From the NCBI GenBank assembly GCA_030745755.1, contig JASLOA010000004.1, positions 62,001 through 126,000 of the forward strand: DNA of 64,000 bases, in the 5' to 3' direction. Source of the stretch: Kiritimatiellia bacterium. GTDB lineage: Bacteria; Verrucomicrobiota; Kiritimatiellia; UBA8416; JABMPJ01. A program made the translations under genes and the position numbers. Below are positions 7,901 to 16,032 of this stretch, piece after piece. How positions within the stretch are numbered: position 1 is the first letter of the stretch; every line of letters starts with the position of its first letter. The notes under the pieces were generated by a model, which was not told the origin of the DNA, searched no databases, and saw only the letters and a list, made by a program, of their open reading frames with translations.

Positions 7901-9741
7901 GACACCAATACGGAAGCGTCAGGTTGTGGGACGTCGACGCTCTCTTAGAGCAGGTAGATCGCACCTTTAAGGAGGCAACACCCAAGGAAACGCACACGAT
8001 CAGCGTCGGTGCCATGAGCATTGTGTCTCTCGCCTTTTCGCCTGACGGCAAGCGGCTCGCGGCGGGTAGTGAGGACAATCGTATTACGTTCATGGATCCC
8101 ATCAACGGGAAGGTGCTCCGCTCCTTTGTCGGGCACCAAGCGGCTGTGGTCGCGCTGGCCTTCTCGCCGGACGGCAAGCGGCTGGCGTCAGCCAGTCATG
8201 ACCGCTCGGTCAAGATATGGGATCCGTCCTCCGGCAAAGAACTACTGACGCTCGGCGGGCACGCCGGACCCGTTCATGCCGTTGCCTACAGTCCGGACGG
8301 CAAGAGCGTAGCCACCGCAATCGACGATGCTCACATTCAACTATGGGACGCGACCACCGGTGCGGCGCTGCGCACCCTCGAGGGTCAGCAGGGCCAGGTA
8401 TTGTCGCTGGCCTTTTCGCCGGACGGCAAGCGTCTCGCCGCGGGATATCGCGAAGCCGTCGTGTGCCAATGGGATCTGGAATCGGGAAAGAAACTGACGA
8501 CGAGCCAGCACGGGGCCTTACAACGCAGGCTGGATCCCATAGTCACGAGAGTTATGTACAGCCTCGACGGCAAAGAGTTGGTTTCTATTGGTGGTGGGAG
8601 TGCCAAGAAATGGGATAGTGAAACCGGCAGCGGGGGCGAGCAGTTTGGCCAGTTCGACGCAGCCCGCAAAGCATGGACCAGTTGGCGTCCTCCCATGGAA
8701 GGCCCGAACCGCCTGGCGGATGGTTTTGAAGACTATCCGGTCGAGCTGTACCGCACCGAGGCCTGCAAAGAGCAGGGAATGAATGTGGCCTGTTACGAAG
8801 GCAAGTGGGAGAAGCTGCCCGACTTCGATTCATTGAAGTCGGTCAAGAAGGGAGTCCTCAGACACTTTGACGAAAAACATTTGAATGAGGTCCTGCTTCC
8901 CTATTACAGGACCACCAGGAAGGACGGCAAGGATCATCGGACGGAACACCCCTCAGCTCTAAAAGCCACCGGCTATGTGAGGGTCAAGGCGGCCGGTGAC
9001 TACACGTTTGCGTGGCAGTCGGCGGATCCTGGCCGGCTGGTGGTCGGTTCGAAGATCGTCATTGACAGCGAGGGGCAGGAGAACTCAAGAGAAGCCGCCG
9101 AAGTGAAACACGGCACGGTGCATCTCGAACCGGGCGTGCATCCGGTCACGCTGAGCTATCTCAATGCTCGAGGCACAAGGCTGAACGTCGTCTTCCCCAG
9201 GGAGTTCGTCCGTTTGTTGACCAAGGCCGACATCCAAACAAGCCATCTCATGGCGGGTGCCTTGCTGGCACAGGGAAAGGGTGAGGCGGCCAGGTCGTTG
9301 TTGACCAGGCTGCACCGCGGCGGATGGCCGCTGTCGGAGCTGGAGCAAGAGCATGTCGAGCAGACACGGATTCGGATTCGGCGAATGTCTCGTACCGACT
9401 CAAGTAACGATCACGTGCATGCCTTGCAGCTGATCGAGTCTTCGCTGGTCACGTATCCGATGCTGCGTCTCGATCCGGAGTTCATGGTCAGCGCCATCGC
9501 CGTCTATGCCACGTTCGGCGACCCACGAGCCGCCATCCTCGCTGAGCAGATGCTGGAGGCAAACATGAATGACGGACAGCGTCGCCTGCTGATCATGACC
9601 CAGGTCAAAATCAAGCTCAACGAAGGCGACCTGCCCGGCGCCGGCCAGGTCTACCGGAGGCTTAAGGACCTTGCCCCGCAGAGCGATGAGCTCATCGAGG
9701 CCCGCGAGCTGATCAGGGCCACCGTGATTAGAAAGAAGTGA
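4903..9741 (+). CDS. Giant secreted PA14/PKD/WD40 protein, copy 1
   Basis: A 1,612-aa exported protein. The longest start is TTG 4903, overlapping the previous stop and preceded by AAGGGG; ATG 4927 is an alternative that still leaves the signal peptide. Order of modules: signal peptide (ends near VSAADA); unassigned region with PPQVYLADLKPLEITGG; PA14/GLEYA-like domain about 355-435 (GGYVLLDGQ, GWAGLWWK); PKD-like domain about 485-566 (YRWRFDDGRTAEG); helical region; galactose-binding-like segment; WD40 repeats about 985-1243 (LAFSPDGKRLA, VKIWD); second PA14-like domain about 1320-1446; and a TPR-like helical tail. No catalytic motif is visible. Paralogues lie at 21658 and 26518. The architecture suggests a carbohydrate- or protein-binding surface scaffold; function inferred only. 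Confidence 0.8.
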   Translation: MKHRSTIKMRYRIGLFSSALLLTGATLVSAADAESAAEPAAAPVAWHVQDAELRVPVKVEMTDALLRMPPQVYLADLKPLEITGGLAFDPQTKSAIRRDVRKPEEKAATIAKEKERYKRAKTKWDPKAYGRLDEGRGGPILRVFGSATYAIKPEYKYFCYWSALYPQNKVFIDGKPARLSGSSIVAIPPGSKTLRIEARDSHLRQAGFITRSPRVAHTTICLPGHDPTRLVPVVHRAGGERVGCRVAWAEVGEPMSIMFDSSSGDEEYWVYLIDQAKKPASLGWKPQAELIEEVRQLDRYDSELETLAGFEKMWGSAAILGRGVPPRRVIYSGTVEFRSKAADGLTLTQLALSQPASLRRIGGIFQIPETGSYRLLCMAGPGGYVLLDGQLIATFRGAKTGRLFEVKIDQGEHRLEVLQYNPMGQVGWAGLWWKDPNDKDYNGEYDSRWLKFGEGWCKLWEPRADATPAPLEYRTTGSRASFRWHHFGHLWAVSPAHDLNWYRFSAHAPGASKDAVYRWRFDDGRTAEGEEVMKLFLRPGMRKVQVEVLDAPGGKVTARAAGEVNAQLNLGYWKNFGLSGIRTLSKTDIHLAVLGTMPKLETLTKADRGIVYNRRPAMIWGGAQEETLEQLPLDDLVNLYEWSYPLKHWEASGVLQRGHYFRDRGGGFSPPSLAFREAREDASKRIGDMLARRVDELTAAYPYNELLRIAQSFTRTENGPNAVRFAAAEKLLAAVLERAPAGSSHWRAAALALADIKLSVRGDTASAVAWLEKFEQTEPAVDMSASWQFAEARQYHHLADTDQLASLTAGLDWSPIERPRHEVGYNGHNYQPIHGRTAQQAMSGYGWTIPFKHHRGYWLARDFDLPADWKASQLSFEAGLPAGYNCAPIEHVWINGQPLGRMWQWLDEQIVIPAKLLKKDGKNRIIWLLQPYPWPEQVPQSSPTVSADLSCNASSHDHRIQLVKGRHLRRDLGQQLVVGVLHDTPRSLAFSPDGHQLASGHQYGSVRLWDVDALLEQVDRTFKEATPKETHTISVGAMSIVSLAFSPDGKRLAAGSEDNRITFMDPINGKVLRSFVGHQAAVVALAFSPDGKRLASASHDRSVKIWDPSSGKELLTLGGHAGPVHAVAYSPDGKSVATAIDDAHIQLWDATTGAALRTLEGQQGQVLSLAFSPDGKRLAAGYREAVVCQWDLESGKKLTTSQHGALQRRLDPIVTRVMYSLDGKELVSIGGGSAKKWDSETGSGGEQFGQFDAARKAWTSWRPPMEGPNRLADGFEDYPVELYRTEACKEQGMNVACYEGKWEKLPDFDSLKSVKKGVLRHFDEKHLNEVLLPYYRTTRKDGKDHRTEHPSALKATGYVRVKAAGDYTFAWQSADPGRLVVGSKIVIDSEGQENSREAAEVKHGTVHLEPGVHPVTLSYLNARGTRLNVVFPREFVRLLTKADIQTSHLMAGALLAQGKGEAARSLLTRLHRGGWPLSELEQEHVEQTRIRIRRMSRTDSSNDHVHALQLIESSLVTYPMLRLDPEFMVSAIAVYATFGDPRAAILAEQMLEANMNDGQRRLLIMTQVKIKLNEGDLPGAGQVYRRLKDLAPQSDELIEARELIRATVIRKK

Positions 9742-9801
9742 CGATACGGTTGGACAATGGCATGAAACTGCCTGAGTAGTGACATAAAAAGAGGGAATAC
9801 A

Positions 9802-12800
9802 ATGAGACGACATATTATCGTCGGAATGATGCTGATCGCCGTGTGCTGCGGTATGGCCGCGTTTGGTGCCGAGCAGGGCAATCCGCCCCTGCGCAGCAGG
9901 CACATCAAGTACGTGCCGGAGCAAAAGGATACGTGGCTGTCGCGAAATGCGTTCGTCCAGGTCCGCGGCACGTTCGTCGGCGGGACGCGCACCCGCGTGA
10001 ACCTCAAGCTCAAACGCGGGTACGAGGATGACGTGGTCGAAATCCCGCTGTTCTATTTCGGGGCCGGTCCGGTGTTCCAATACATCAGCTACATGGCGAA
10101 AATCCCCGAGACACTCACCGAATACTACGACATCAAACCCGGCCGTCGCCTGCTGGTGCATGTCGATGCGTCCAAGCTCCCGCTGGGCGAGCTGAAGGAA
10201 TGGAAGAACAGCGGCGAGCTGAAGGGCGGGTTTTCCCCGATGAACGTCCCGCCGAAGGTGGAGGACTTCAAAGGCCGCCGCGGCGTGCGGTTCGATCCGA
10301 ACTGGGGCAAAATCGCCAAGCCGGACCACAACACGCTGGCGGCCAATTTTACGGTCAACGACTATCTCGGGTACGGCGCGCCGTTTACGTTCTCGGCCTG
10401 GGTGTATAGCGAGAGTGCCCCATCGCAAGTGGATCCGGAGACGGGGAAAGCGAAGCCCCAGATGGGTATCGAGTCTCACACGTCGATGTTCACTTGGGGT
10501 GCGGTTAAGGGCGGGCAGCAGACCTGTTTGCGACTGGCACAATCGGATGTTGCGGGGATGAGCTGGACGCCCGATGGCGGCCCCGGCGGGGGGCAGGATT
10601 GGAAGTTGGTTACGTATACCTACACCGGCGGGGACGACGGCGTGTTCACGACCTACGTCAATGGGTCGCTTTTCAGCGAGCAGAAATATGACGCGAAGAT
10701 CAAGCGGCTGCCGGTCACGGACATCACCGCCACCTCGGCGACGCTGAACGGCGAGCTGTTCACGCGGGACGGGGAAGATGGCTGCGTGCTGGCGATGTAC
10801 GGGCAGGATGACTGGTACAACTGGTACCAGAGGCGGCACGTGTACTGGGACTTCATCGATAACCTCAAGACGGTCAAGCCCGGTAAGTTCTCGCATAAAC
10901 TGGAAGGGTTATTCCCGGGCAAAACGTACTACTTCCGGTACGGAACCGTGCCGGGGACAGATTTCCCGCAATCCTATGGCGCCATGAACACGCACCGGTT
11001 TACGTATGGCCCGGGGATGTTCGTCACGGCCAGCGCGGACGGCAAGACGCCGGGCAGAATCATCCCCAACGATACGCGCAATTTCTTCTTTATCGGCGGC
11101 GACCGCGGCGCGCGCTGGTTCATGAACTCGCCGGGCCCGTCGTTTATCTTCGACGGATTGATCAGCGAGATCAAGCTGTACGACTACGCCATGGATTTCT
11201 TCGAGGTGCGGGAAAGCCTGGGGATGCCGAATGCGTATTCTCCGTCGCCGGCCGACGGGACCGGCTTTGCGGAGCGCAAAGTCACGCTGTCGTGGAAGCC
11301 CGCCCTCAAGGAGACGGTTTCCTATCGGGTGTTCTTCGGGATCGACAAGCAAGCGGTCGCGGACGGAACGGCGAAAAGTTACCTGGCGAAGGCGCCCACA
11401 TTGGATGTGGAAGACTTCCCATTCGGCGTTCCGCAGTACTGGCGGGTCGAGCAGTTGGACGCGTCCGGCAAGGTGCTCGCCGGGGGCGACACGTGGAGGT
11501 TCGAGAGCCTCTATGGAATGTGTCAAACACCGCTCCCTGCCGATGGCGCGACCGTCAATTGTAATCACGCGTTGGTGTGGGACCCCAGGGCGGAAATCAA
11601 GACTCCGTTCCTGACGCGAATCTATTTGGAAGACAGCGAAGAGAAATTGAAAAAGGCGGTGGCGGAAGAAAAGCCCTATCGCGAGGAAATGGGCCGGGAT
11701 AAATCGTGGAAGACATTCCCGACGATGGAGGTGATGAAGCCGGGAAGCACGATGTATTGGAAGGTCGATCTCGTTATATTCGAGGCCGAGCCCAAAGATG
11801 GGGCGAAGAAAAACAAGTATGACAAAACCGGTCGCGTGGTCAATCGCGTGATTCGCGGGCCGGTGTGGTCGTTCGATGTCGAGGACTATTTCACGCCGGA
11901 AGTGGACACGGTGTATGGCAAGCCGCCCTACGACCACGACTATCGAGGTCCGCTGGGATCGGGGATGCGCCAGTGCGAGGAGCGGGTGGGGTACCGGTCG
12001 CGTGCGGTGTCGGTGGCGCCGCTGAAGGTGCTTCGCGACGATATGGCCCAGGGGATTTCCCGGGTGCTGTACAAGCAGCGCAAAGTCTCCGATTCGACGA
12101 TCGGCGGTCGCGGGAGCAAGGTGGGCCTCTGGTTGGATGTGACGGATCCGGGCAGAGGGATCGATTCGATGGCCTATGGCGGTCTCGTGGCCGGCCCGGG
12201 GCGCAGCGATCCGAACTTCTATGCGAACAACATGACCATGCACGAGTTCGGACACCACATGCACGGACTATCGATGACAGTGCCCGGATTCAACGACCTC
12301 ATGTGGAAAGTGTACCACAACCATATCAACGACAACCTGGGGCTCGGCGGCTATGGCGGGTCGAACCTGGGCGAGGACATGGCCATGGGCTTCCACGGCA
12401 TGAGCGAGAGTAACGGTCGCTATCAACTGTATCAGAGCAACAGAGCGCTGTATCACTTGCTCCGCATCGTCGCGGCCGGCGACCGCTACATCGATCTGGC
12501 CGCGCGCAGCGGAGCCGATGTGAACGGGGACGGGGCGCTCACGCGCTGGAACAATGCCGGCGGATTGATTTTCTACAACAACTCCCCCGGGGTACATACC
12601 TATGATTACGTCCCCGGGACGCGGGGCTATTTCACGCCGGTCGGCGGCGATATCAAATCGGTGCAATCGGGGCCGGTGCCGGCCTTCCGGTTCAATGGCG
12701 ACAGTGCGTTGCTGTGGAACGAGCGGACGCAGCGGGCGTTGCAGGATAATCGCGATTTTTCCGCCCAGTTCTGGGTCAAGGCCAAACCGGGCACGCCGAA

Positions 12801-15492
12801 GGACACGGTCATCGCGGCACTGACGGGACCGGGCGGCAAGTCGTTCCAGTTCCGCTGGGGCGATTTCCCCGGCGCGAAGGAAGGCGAATGGCAGTTCCTG
12901 TCCTTCACGTACGAAGGCGGCGGGACCACCGGCGAAGACGCCGGCAGGCTGCGCATCTTCGTGGGCGACAAGGAAGTGTCCACGACGAACCGAAAATTCG
13001 ACCTGCCGCATGATGCGATCGTTTCGATTGGCGGATGGATCAAGGACGCGGAGGCGCCGGCCGTCGCCGACGGGTTCCGCGGGGATGTTTCCCACCTGCG
13101 GATTTACAGCTACGACATCAGCGAGGACCAGGTGGAAGAGTACTTCCGCGAGGAGGCGCCGCTGTATGCCCGCGCGATGGATGAAATCGCCGGCAAACTG
13201 TATGTCGATATCGATTGCCGCCGGTATGTCGATGTTCCCCAGGATCGCCACGAGCCGTTCTATCCGGAAAACCAGCGCAAGCCCTGGCTGCGAAGCTGGC
13301 CCAACTTCGGCGCGCTGGGCAGACGGATGCACAACGATATCGATACCAAGTGGGGATACTCCGGCAGTACGCCGATGCTGAATACGGTCGATGGCGCGAT
13401 GGTGCCGGTCTTTGCCGGCAAAGACCGCATGGTCAGCGGGTTCAAACCCACCCAGGAAATGGTGAAGACTCCGCCGCGCACACTGGAAGTGTGGATCAAG
13501 CGGAACAAGAACATCACGCGATTCAAGGACTCCCAAGAAGTCGCGCTGGAGTGGGGCGAGTTTGAATTGACCGATCAGATGCTGGACGAAGTGGGCGTCA
13601 AACCCGATGGCTCATGGCATCACGTGGTGCTGGTCTTCCCCGAACCGAAGGGAACCCTTCCGCCCCGGACGCTCAACTTCCCCGAATACGAAGCGGGGCG
13701 CGGTCGTTATGAAATCCAGTCCGACGCACTCAAGGCGGAAATCGCCGAAACAAAGCAGCAAATCGCGGCTTTCGACAAGGTCGAGCAGGACCCGACGAAG
13801 GTGTACGTGGACGGCAAGCCGGCCGGCGAGCTGAACACGGGGCTGCTCATGCCGGGCGACTTCCGCCGGATGCACCTTGGCGGACACTACGATATTGTGC
13901 ACTGGAATTGGAAGTACATGTTCCACGGGGCGTTCGCGTCGGTGCGGGTCCATGCGGGCGCGTTGAGCAAGGCGCAGATCGTGGCCAACGCGGCGAAGAA
14001 GCCGCAAGACCTTCCGAATCCCGAACCGGAACTGATCTTCGAGGTCAACGCCGGGACCTTGCCGGAAGGGAAACTGGACAAGTGGGACTTCACCGGAAGC
14101 GGCGGCGGGACGTTCGTCGAAGGCGCCCCCGAGAAGAAGGCGCTCCCGGTCGTGAAGGAATTCAACGGGAAAGTCGGCCTGAAAGTCGGCTTGGCCGAAT
14201 CGCTGCAAAGCAGTTTCAAGAGTCCGGAGTCGATTAACGGGGGGCCGTTCACTGTGGTCGCCCATTTTGCAGTGGAAGTGAACCCCGAGCGCCTTCCCTT
14301 CCTGTTCTGGGATAACAAATGCTTCCGACACCCGACGGTAAATATGTATCCGAAAGGAACCATTTTCGTTGGGAGATATATGGTTACCGATCCCAAACGG
14401 AAAGACGCTAAACCGCGTTTGGCCGAATTGAACATGAAAGCGCCCGGCGCCATACACAATCCGGAGATGGGCGCAAGGAAGGACTCGTTCTGGGAACCGG
14501 CGAACTACAATCCGGTACCGTTCATTGCGTGGATATGGAAGACCGCCGCGATCTGCTCTGACGGAGAACAGGTGCGTTACTTCGTCGACGGCAAGCTGGT
14601 CCTCGAAGCGGATTGCAAACTCGTCGGGCGCGATCCGAAGGTGAAACTCGGGCAATGGGATCTGTACAATGAATACGTCCGATTGGGCGGCACAACCGAT
14701 GGCAGAGAGCTCGGTGGGGGCAAAGCGTGCCTCAACAATATCCAGGTGTATGACCGCGCGTTTTCGGTCAAGGACATCGAGGCGCGAACGAAGGTCAAAT
14801 CGCCCAACGCCCTGCCCGGCAAGCCGATTGTCGCCGTGGACTTCAGCAAGATCAAACCAAACACCGGCATCGAACGAATCAAGAATACCGGGACGCTGGG
14901 CGGAGAGTTCCTCTGCGATGAAGAACATGCGAAATTCCTGGAGTATGTGGAAGTGGATCGCAAACCGGTCGTCAAACGCGTGGACGGAATTCGCGTGGTG
15001 AGCTTCGACGGAAAGAACGAATTCATGAAGTCCAAAGAAGACTATCCCAAAGCCGTCGGCGCGAGCTACCCGTTCACGTTCGAGGCGTTTGTCCGGGTCC
15101 CCGCCGGCGGAAAGGGGGAACTGCTGGGATTGGGCAGTCGCGCTGGATTCTCCGGCGGTAACGGGGGACTGAGCGTGGGCGGAATGCAGCGGGCTACCCG
15201 TAAAGGTGGCCGTCGGGGTGGTTCCGCTGGTCCGGCGGCCTCGAAAGAGGAAGCGTGGAAGCATCTCGTCTACGTGTTCGAGGGGCAGCGCAAACCGTCG
15301 CGTGTGTATGTGGACGGCGAGCAGGTCGACGAGAATTACTTCTCGGTGTGGTATGTTCCGCCGGCCGAGCTGATGACGCTGGGCAAAGGGTTCGGCGGCG
15401 ATATCGCCCGCCTGCGGATGTGGCGCGGCATCATGAGCGAAGCGGAAATTGGAAAGCTGGCGAAAGAAGCGCTGGGTGGGGTGAAGAAATGA
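9802..15492 (+). CDS. Giant secreted LamG multidomain putative zinc metallopeptidase
   Basis: A 1,896-aa protein with signal peptide (MRRHIIVGMMLIAVCCGMAAFGA) and an AAAAGAGGGA site before ATG. Modules: LamG-like domain about 175-300; FN3-like segment about 305-400 (ATSATLNGEL, PGKTYYFRYG); further FN3-like repeats to about 680; a metallopeptidase-like core with HEFGH at 814-818 and a candidate third ligand Glu858 (NLGEDMAMGF); then about four more LamG-like domains. A gly/arg-rich loop interrupts the last LamG near 1775-1815. It is clearly paralogous to the gene at 42030: they share EIPLFY, a block beginning IAGKLYVD, and PWLRSW. HExxH plus a distal Glu fits gluzincins, but the family is not assigned. 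Likely extracellular, acting on or anchored to glycoproteins or polysaccharide. Confidence 0.75.
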   Translation: MRRHIIVGMMLIAVCCGMAAFGAEQGNPPLRSRHIKYVPEQKDTWLSRNAFVQVRGTFVGGTRTRVNLKLKRGYEDDVVEIPLFYFGAGPVFQYISYMAKIPETLTEYYDIKPGRRLLVHVDASKLPLGELKEWKNSGELKGGFSPMNVPPKVEDFKGRRGVRFDPNWGKIAKPDHNTLAANFTVNDYLGYGAPFTFSAWVYSESAPSQVDPETGKAKPQMGIESHTSMFTWGAVKGGQQTCLRLAQSDVAGMSWTPDGGPGGGQDWKLVTYTYTGGDDGVFTTYVNGSLFSEQKYDAKIKRLPVTDITATSATLNGELFTRDGEDGCVLAMYGQDDWYNWYQRRHVYWDFIDNLKTVKPGKFSHKLEGLFPGKTYYFRYGTVPGTDFPQSYGAMNTHRFTYGPGMFVTASADGKTPGRIIPNDTRNFFFIGGDRGARWFMNSPGPSFIFDGLISEIKLYDYAMDFFEVRESLGMPNAYSPSPADGTGFAERKVTLSWKPALKETVSYRVFFGIDKQAVADGTAKSYLAKAPTLDVEDFPFGVPQYWRVEQLDASGKVLAGGDTWRFESLYGMCQTPLPADGATVNCNHALVWDPRAEIKTPFLTRIYLEDSEEKLKKAVAEEKPYREEMGRDKSWKTFPTMEVMKPGSTMYWKVDLVIFEAEPKDGAKKNKYDKTGRVVNRVIRGPVWSFDVEDYFTPEVDTVYGKPPYDHDYRGPLGSGMRQCEERVGYRSRAVSVAPLKVLRDDMAQGISRVLYKQRKVSDSTIGGRGSKVGLWLDVTDPGRGIDSMAYGGLVAGPGRSDPNFYANNMTMHEFGHHMHGLSMTVPGFNDLMWKVYHNHINDNLGLGGYGGSNLGEDMAMGFHGMSESNGRYQLYQSNRALYHLLRIVAAGDRYIDLAARSGADVNGDGALTRWNNAGGLIFYNNSPGVHTYDYVPGTRGYFTPVGGDIKSVQSGPVPAFRFNGDSALLWNERTQRALQDNRDFSAQFWVKAKPGTPKDTVIAALTGPGGKSFQFRWGDFPGAKEGEWQFLSFTYEGGGTTGEDAGRLRIFVGDKEVSTTNRKFDLPHDAIVSIGGWIKDAEAPAVADGFRGDVSHLRIYSYDISEDQVEEYFREEAPLYARAMDEIAGKLYVDIDCRRYVDVPQDRHEPFYPENQRKPWLRSWPNFGALGRRMHNDIDTKWGYSGSTPMLNTVDGAMVPVFAGKDRMVSGFKPTQEMVKTPPRTLEVWIKRNKNITRFKDSQEVALEWGEFELTDQMLDEVGVKPDGSWHHVVLVFPEPKGTLPPRTLNFPEYEAGRGRYEIQSDALKAEIAETKQQIAAFDKVEQDPTKVYVDGKPAGELNTGLLMPGDFRRMHLGGHYDIVHWNWKYMFHGAFASVRVHAGALSKAQIVANAAKKPQDLPNPEPELIFEVNAGTLPEGKLDKWDFTGSGGGTFVEGAPEKKALPVVKEFNGKVGLKVGLAESLQSSFKSPESINGGPFTVVAHFAVEVNPERLPFLFWDNKCFRHPTVNMYPKGTIFVGRYMVTDPKRKDAKPRLAELNMKAPGAIHNPEMGARKDSFWEPANYNPVPFIAWIWKTAAICSDGEQVRYFVDGKLVLEADCKLVGRDPKVKLGQWDLYNEYVRLGGTTDGRELGGGKACLNNIQVYDRAFSVKDIEARTKVKSPNALPGKPIVAVDFSKIKPNTGIERIKNTGTLGGEFLCDEEHAKFLEYVEVDRKPVVKRVDGIRVVSFDGKNEFMKSKEDYPKAVGASYPFTFEAFVRVPAGGKGELLGLGSRAGFSGGNGGLSVGGMQRATRKGGRRGGSAGPAASKEEAWKHLVYVFEGQRKPSRVYVDGEQVDENYFSVWYVPPAELMTLGKGFGGDIARLRMWRGIMSEAEIGKLAKEALGGVKK

Positions 15493-15553
15493 GGGGGCCC
15501 TTCCGGGAATAGCGCGGGGTTCTCTATTAATGATCGTGCATGATCGGGCAAAT

Positions 15554-15997
15554 CTTTGTCGCGAGCTTTGTCGCGAGCTTTGTCGTATCGGAGTAGCGGA
15601 GTAGCGGATGACATTTAACCACGAGAAACTGAAAGTCTATCAACGCACATTGCCCTTCAATGTCAAGGTAGGGGTCTGGACAGCCCAATGGGACAGCAAA
15701 CACGCTCTCTGTGACCAGTTATCCCGCGCGGCGGGAAGGCATGGTCCTGAACATTGCCGAAGGGAATGGGCGATTCTCCGACGCGGACCAAGTAAGGTTT
15801 CTGGGAACATCGCATGAGTCAGCCATCAAGCTGGCTGCCAGACTGGACCTGTGCGTAAGTCAGGACCTGCTTTCCCTGGATGAGGTCGTTGGATGGAAGG
15901 CTCTTTTGCAAAGGGTTTCTGTCATGACCTCGTCGATGATTGCGGGTATTCAACGATGAGGCAGCCGACAAAGCTTGCGACAAAGCTCGCGACAAAG
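15554..15997. mobile_element. IVS-like element: 32-nt inverted repeats around a four-helix-bundle gene
   Basis: The left arm at 15554-15585 and right arm at 15966-15997 are inverted copies agreeing at 31 of 32 positions. Each arm is itself a short tandem array of a 12-nt unit (TTTGTCGCGAGC or its complement). The 444-bp element encloses one frameshifted four-helix-bundle ORF, whose stop lies 6 bases before the right arm. Intervening sequences in bacterial 23S rRNA have the same layout: an S23-type four-helix-bundle ORF inside a stem that RNase III excises. Here the element sits between two protein genes on the same strand. Confidence 0.65.
15608..15959 (+). pseudogene. Four-helix-bundle protein (23S IVS / S23-type), frameshifted
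   Basis: Reading from ATG 15608, the frame gives the family's N-terminus (FNHEKLKVYQRTLPF ... CDQLSRAA). It then breaks at a GGG run at 15733-15735. Dropping one G joins it to the second frame, which continues EGMVLNIAEGNGRFSDADQ and VRFLGTSHESAIKLAARLD to a stop at 15957-15959. The restored product is about 116 aa, the usual length for this family, with four amphipathic helices. These proteins are encoded in 23S rRNA intervening sequences and as free-standing genes; their biochemical role is not well defined. It is either a pseudogene, a sequencing error or a programmed frameshift. Confidence 0.75.
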
Positions 15998-16032
15998 AAG
16001 AAATTGTACGAGAAGTACGGAGAGACACAGAA

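Noticed and set aside
9400..10896. 498-codon ORF on the - strand
   Set aside because: It lies antisense across the ends of two well-supported + strand genes, has no recognisable domain and low-complexity composition. GC-rich coding DNA commonly produces such frames.
13612..15264. 550-codon ORF on the - strand
   Set aside because: Fully antisense to the LamG domains of the 9802 gene; no domain, signal or ribosome site seen.
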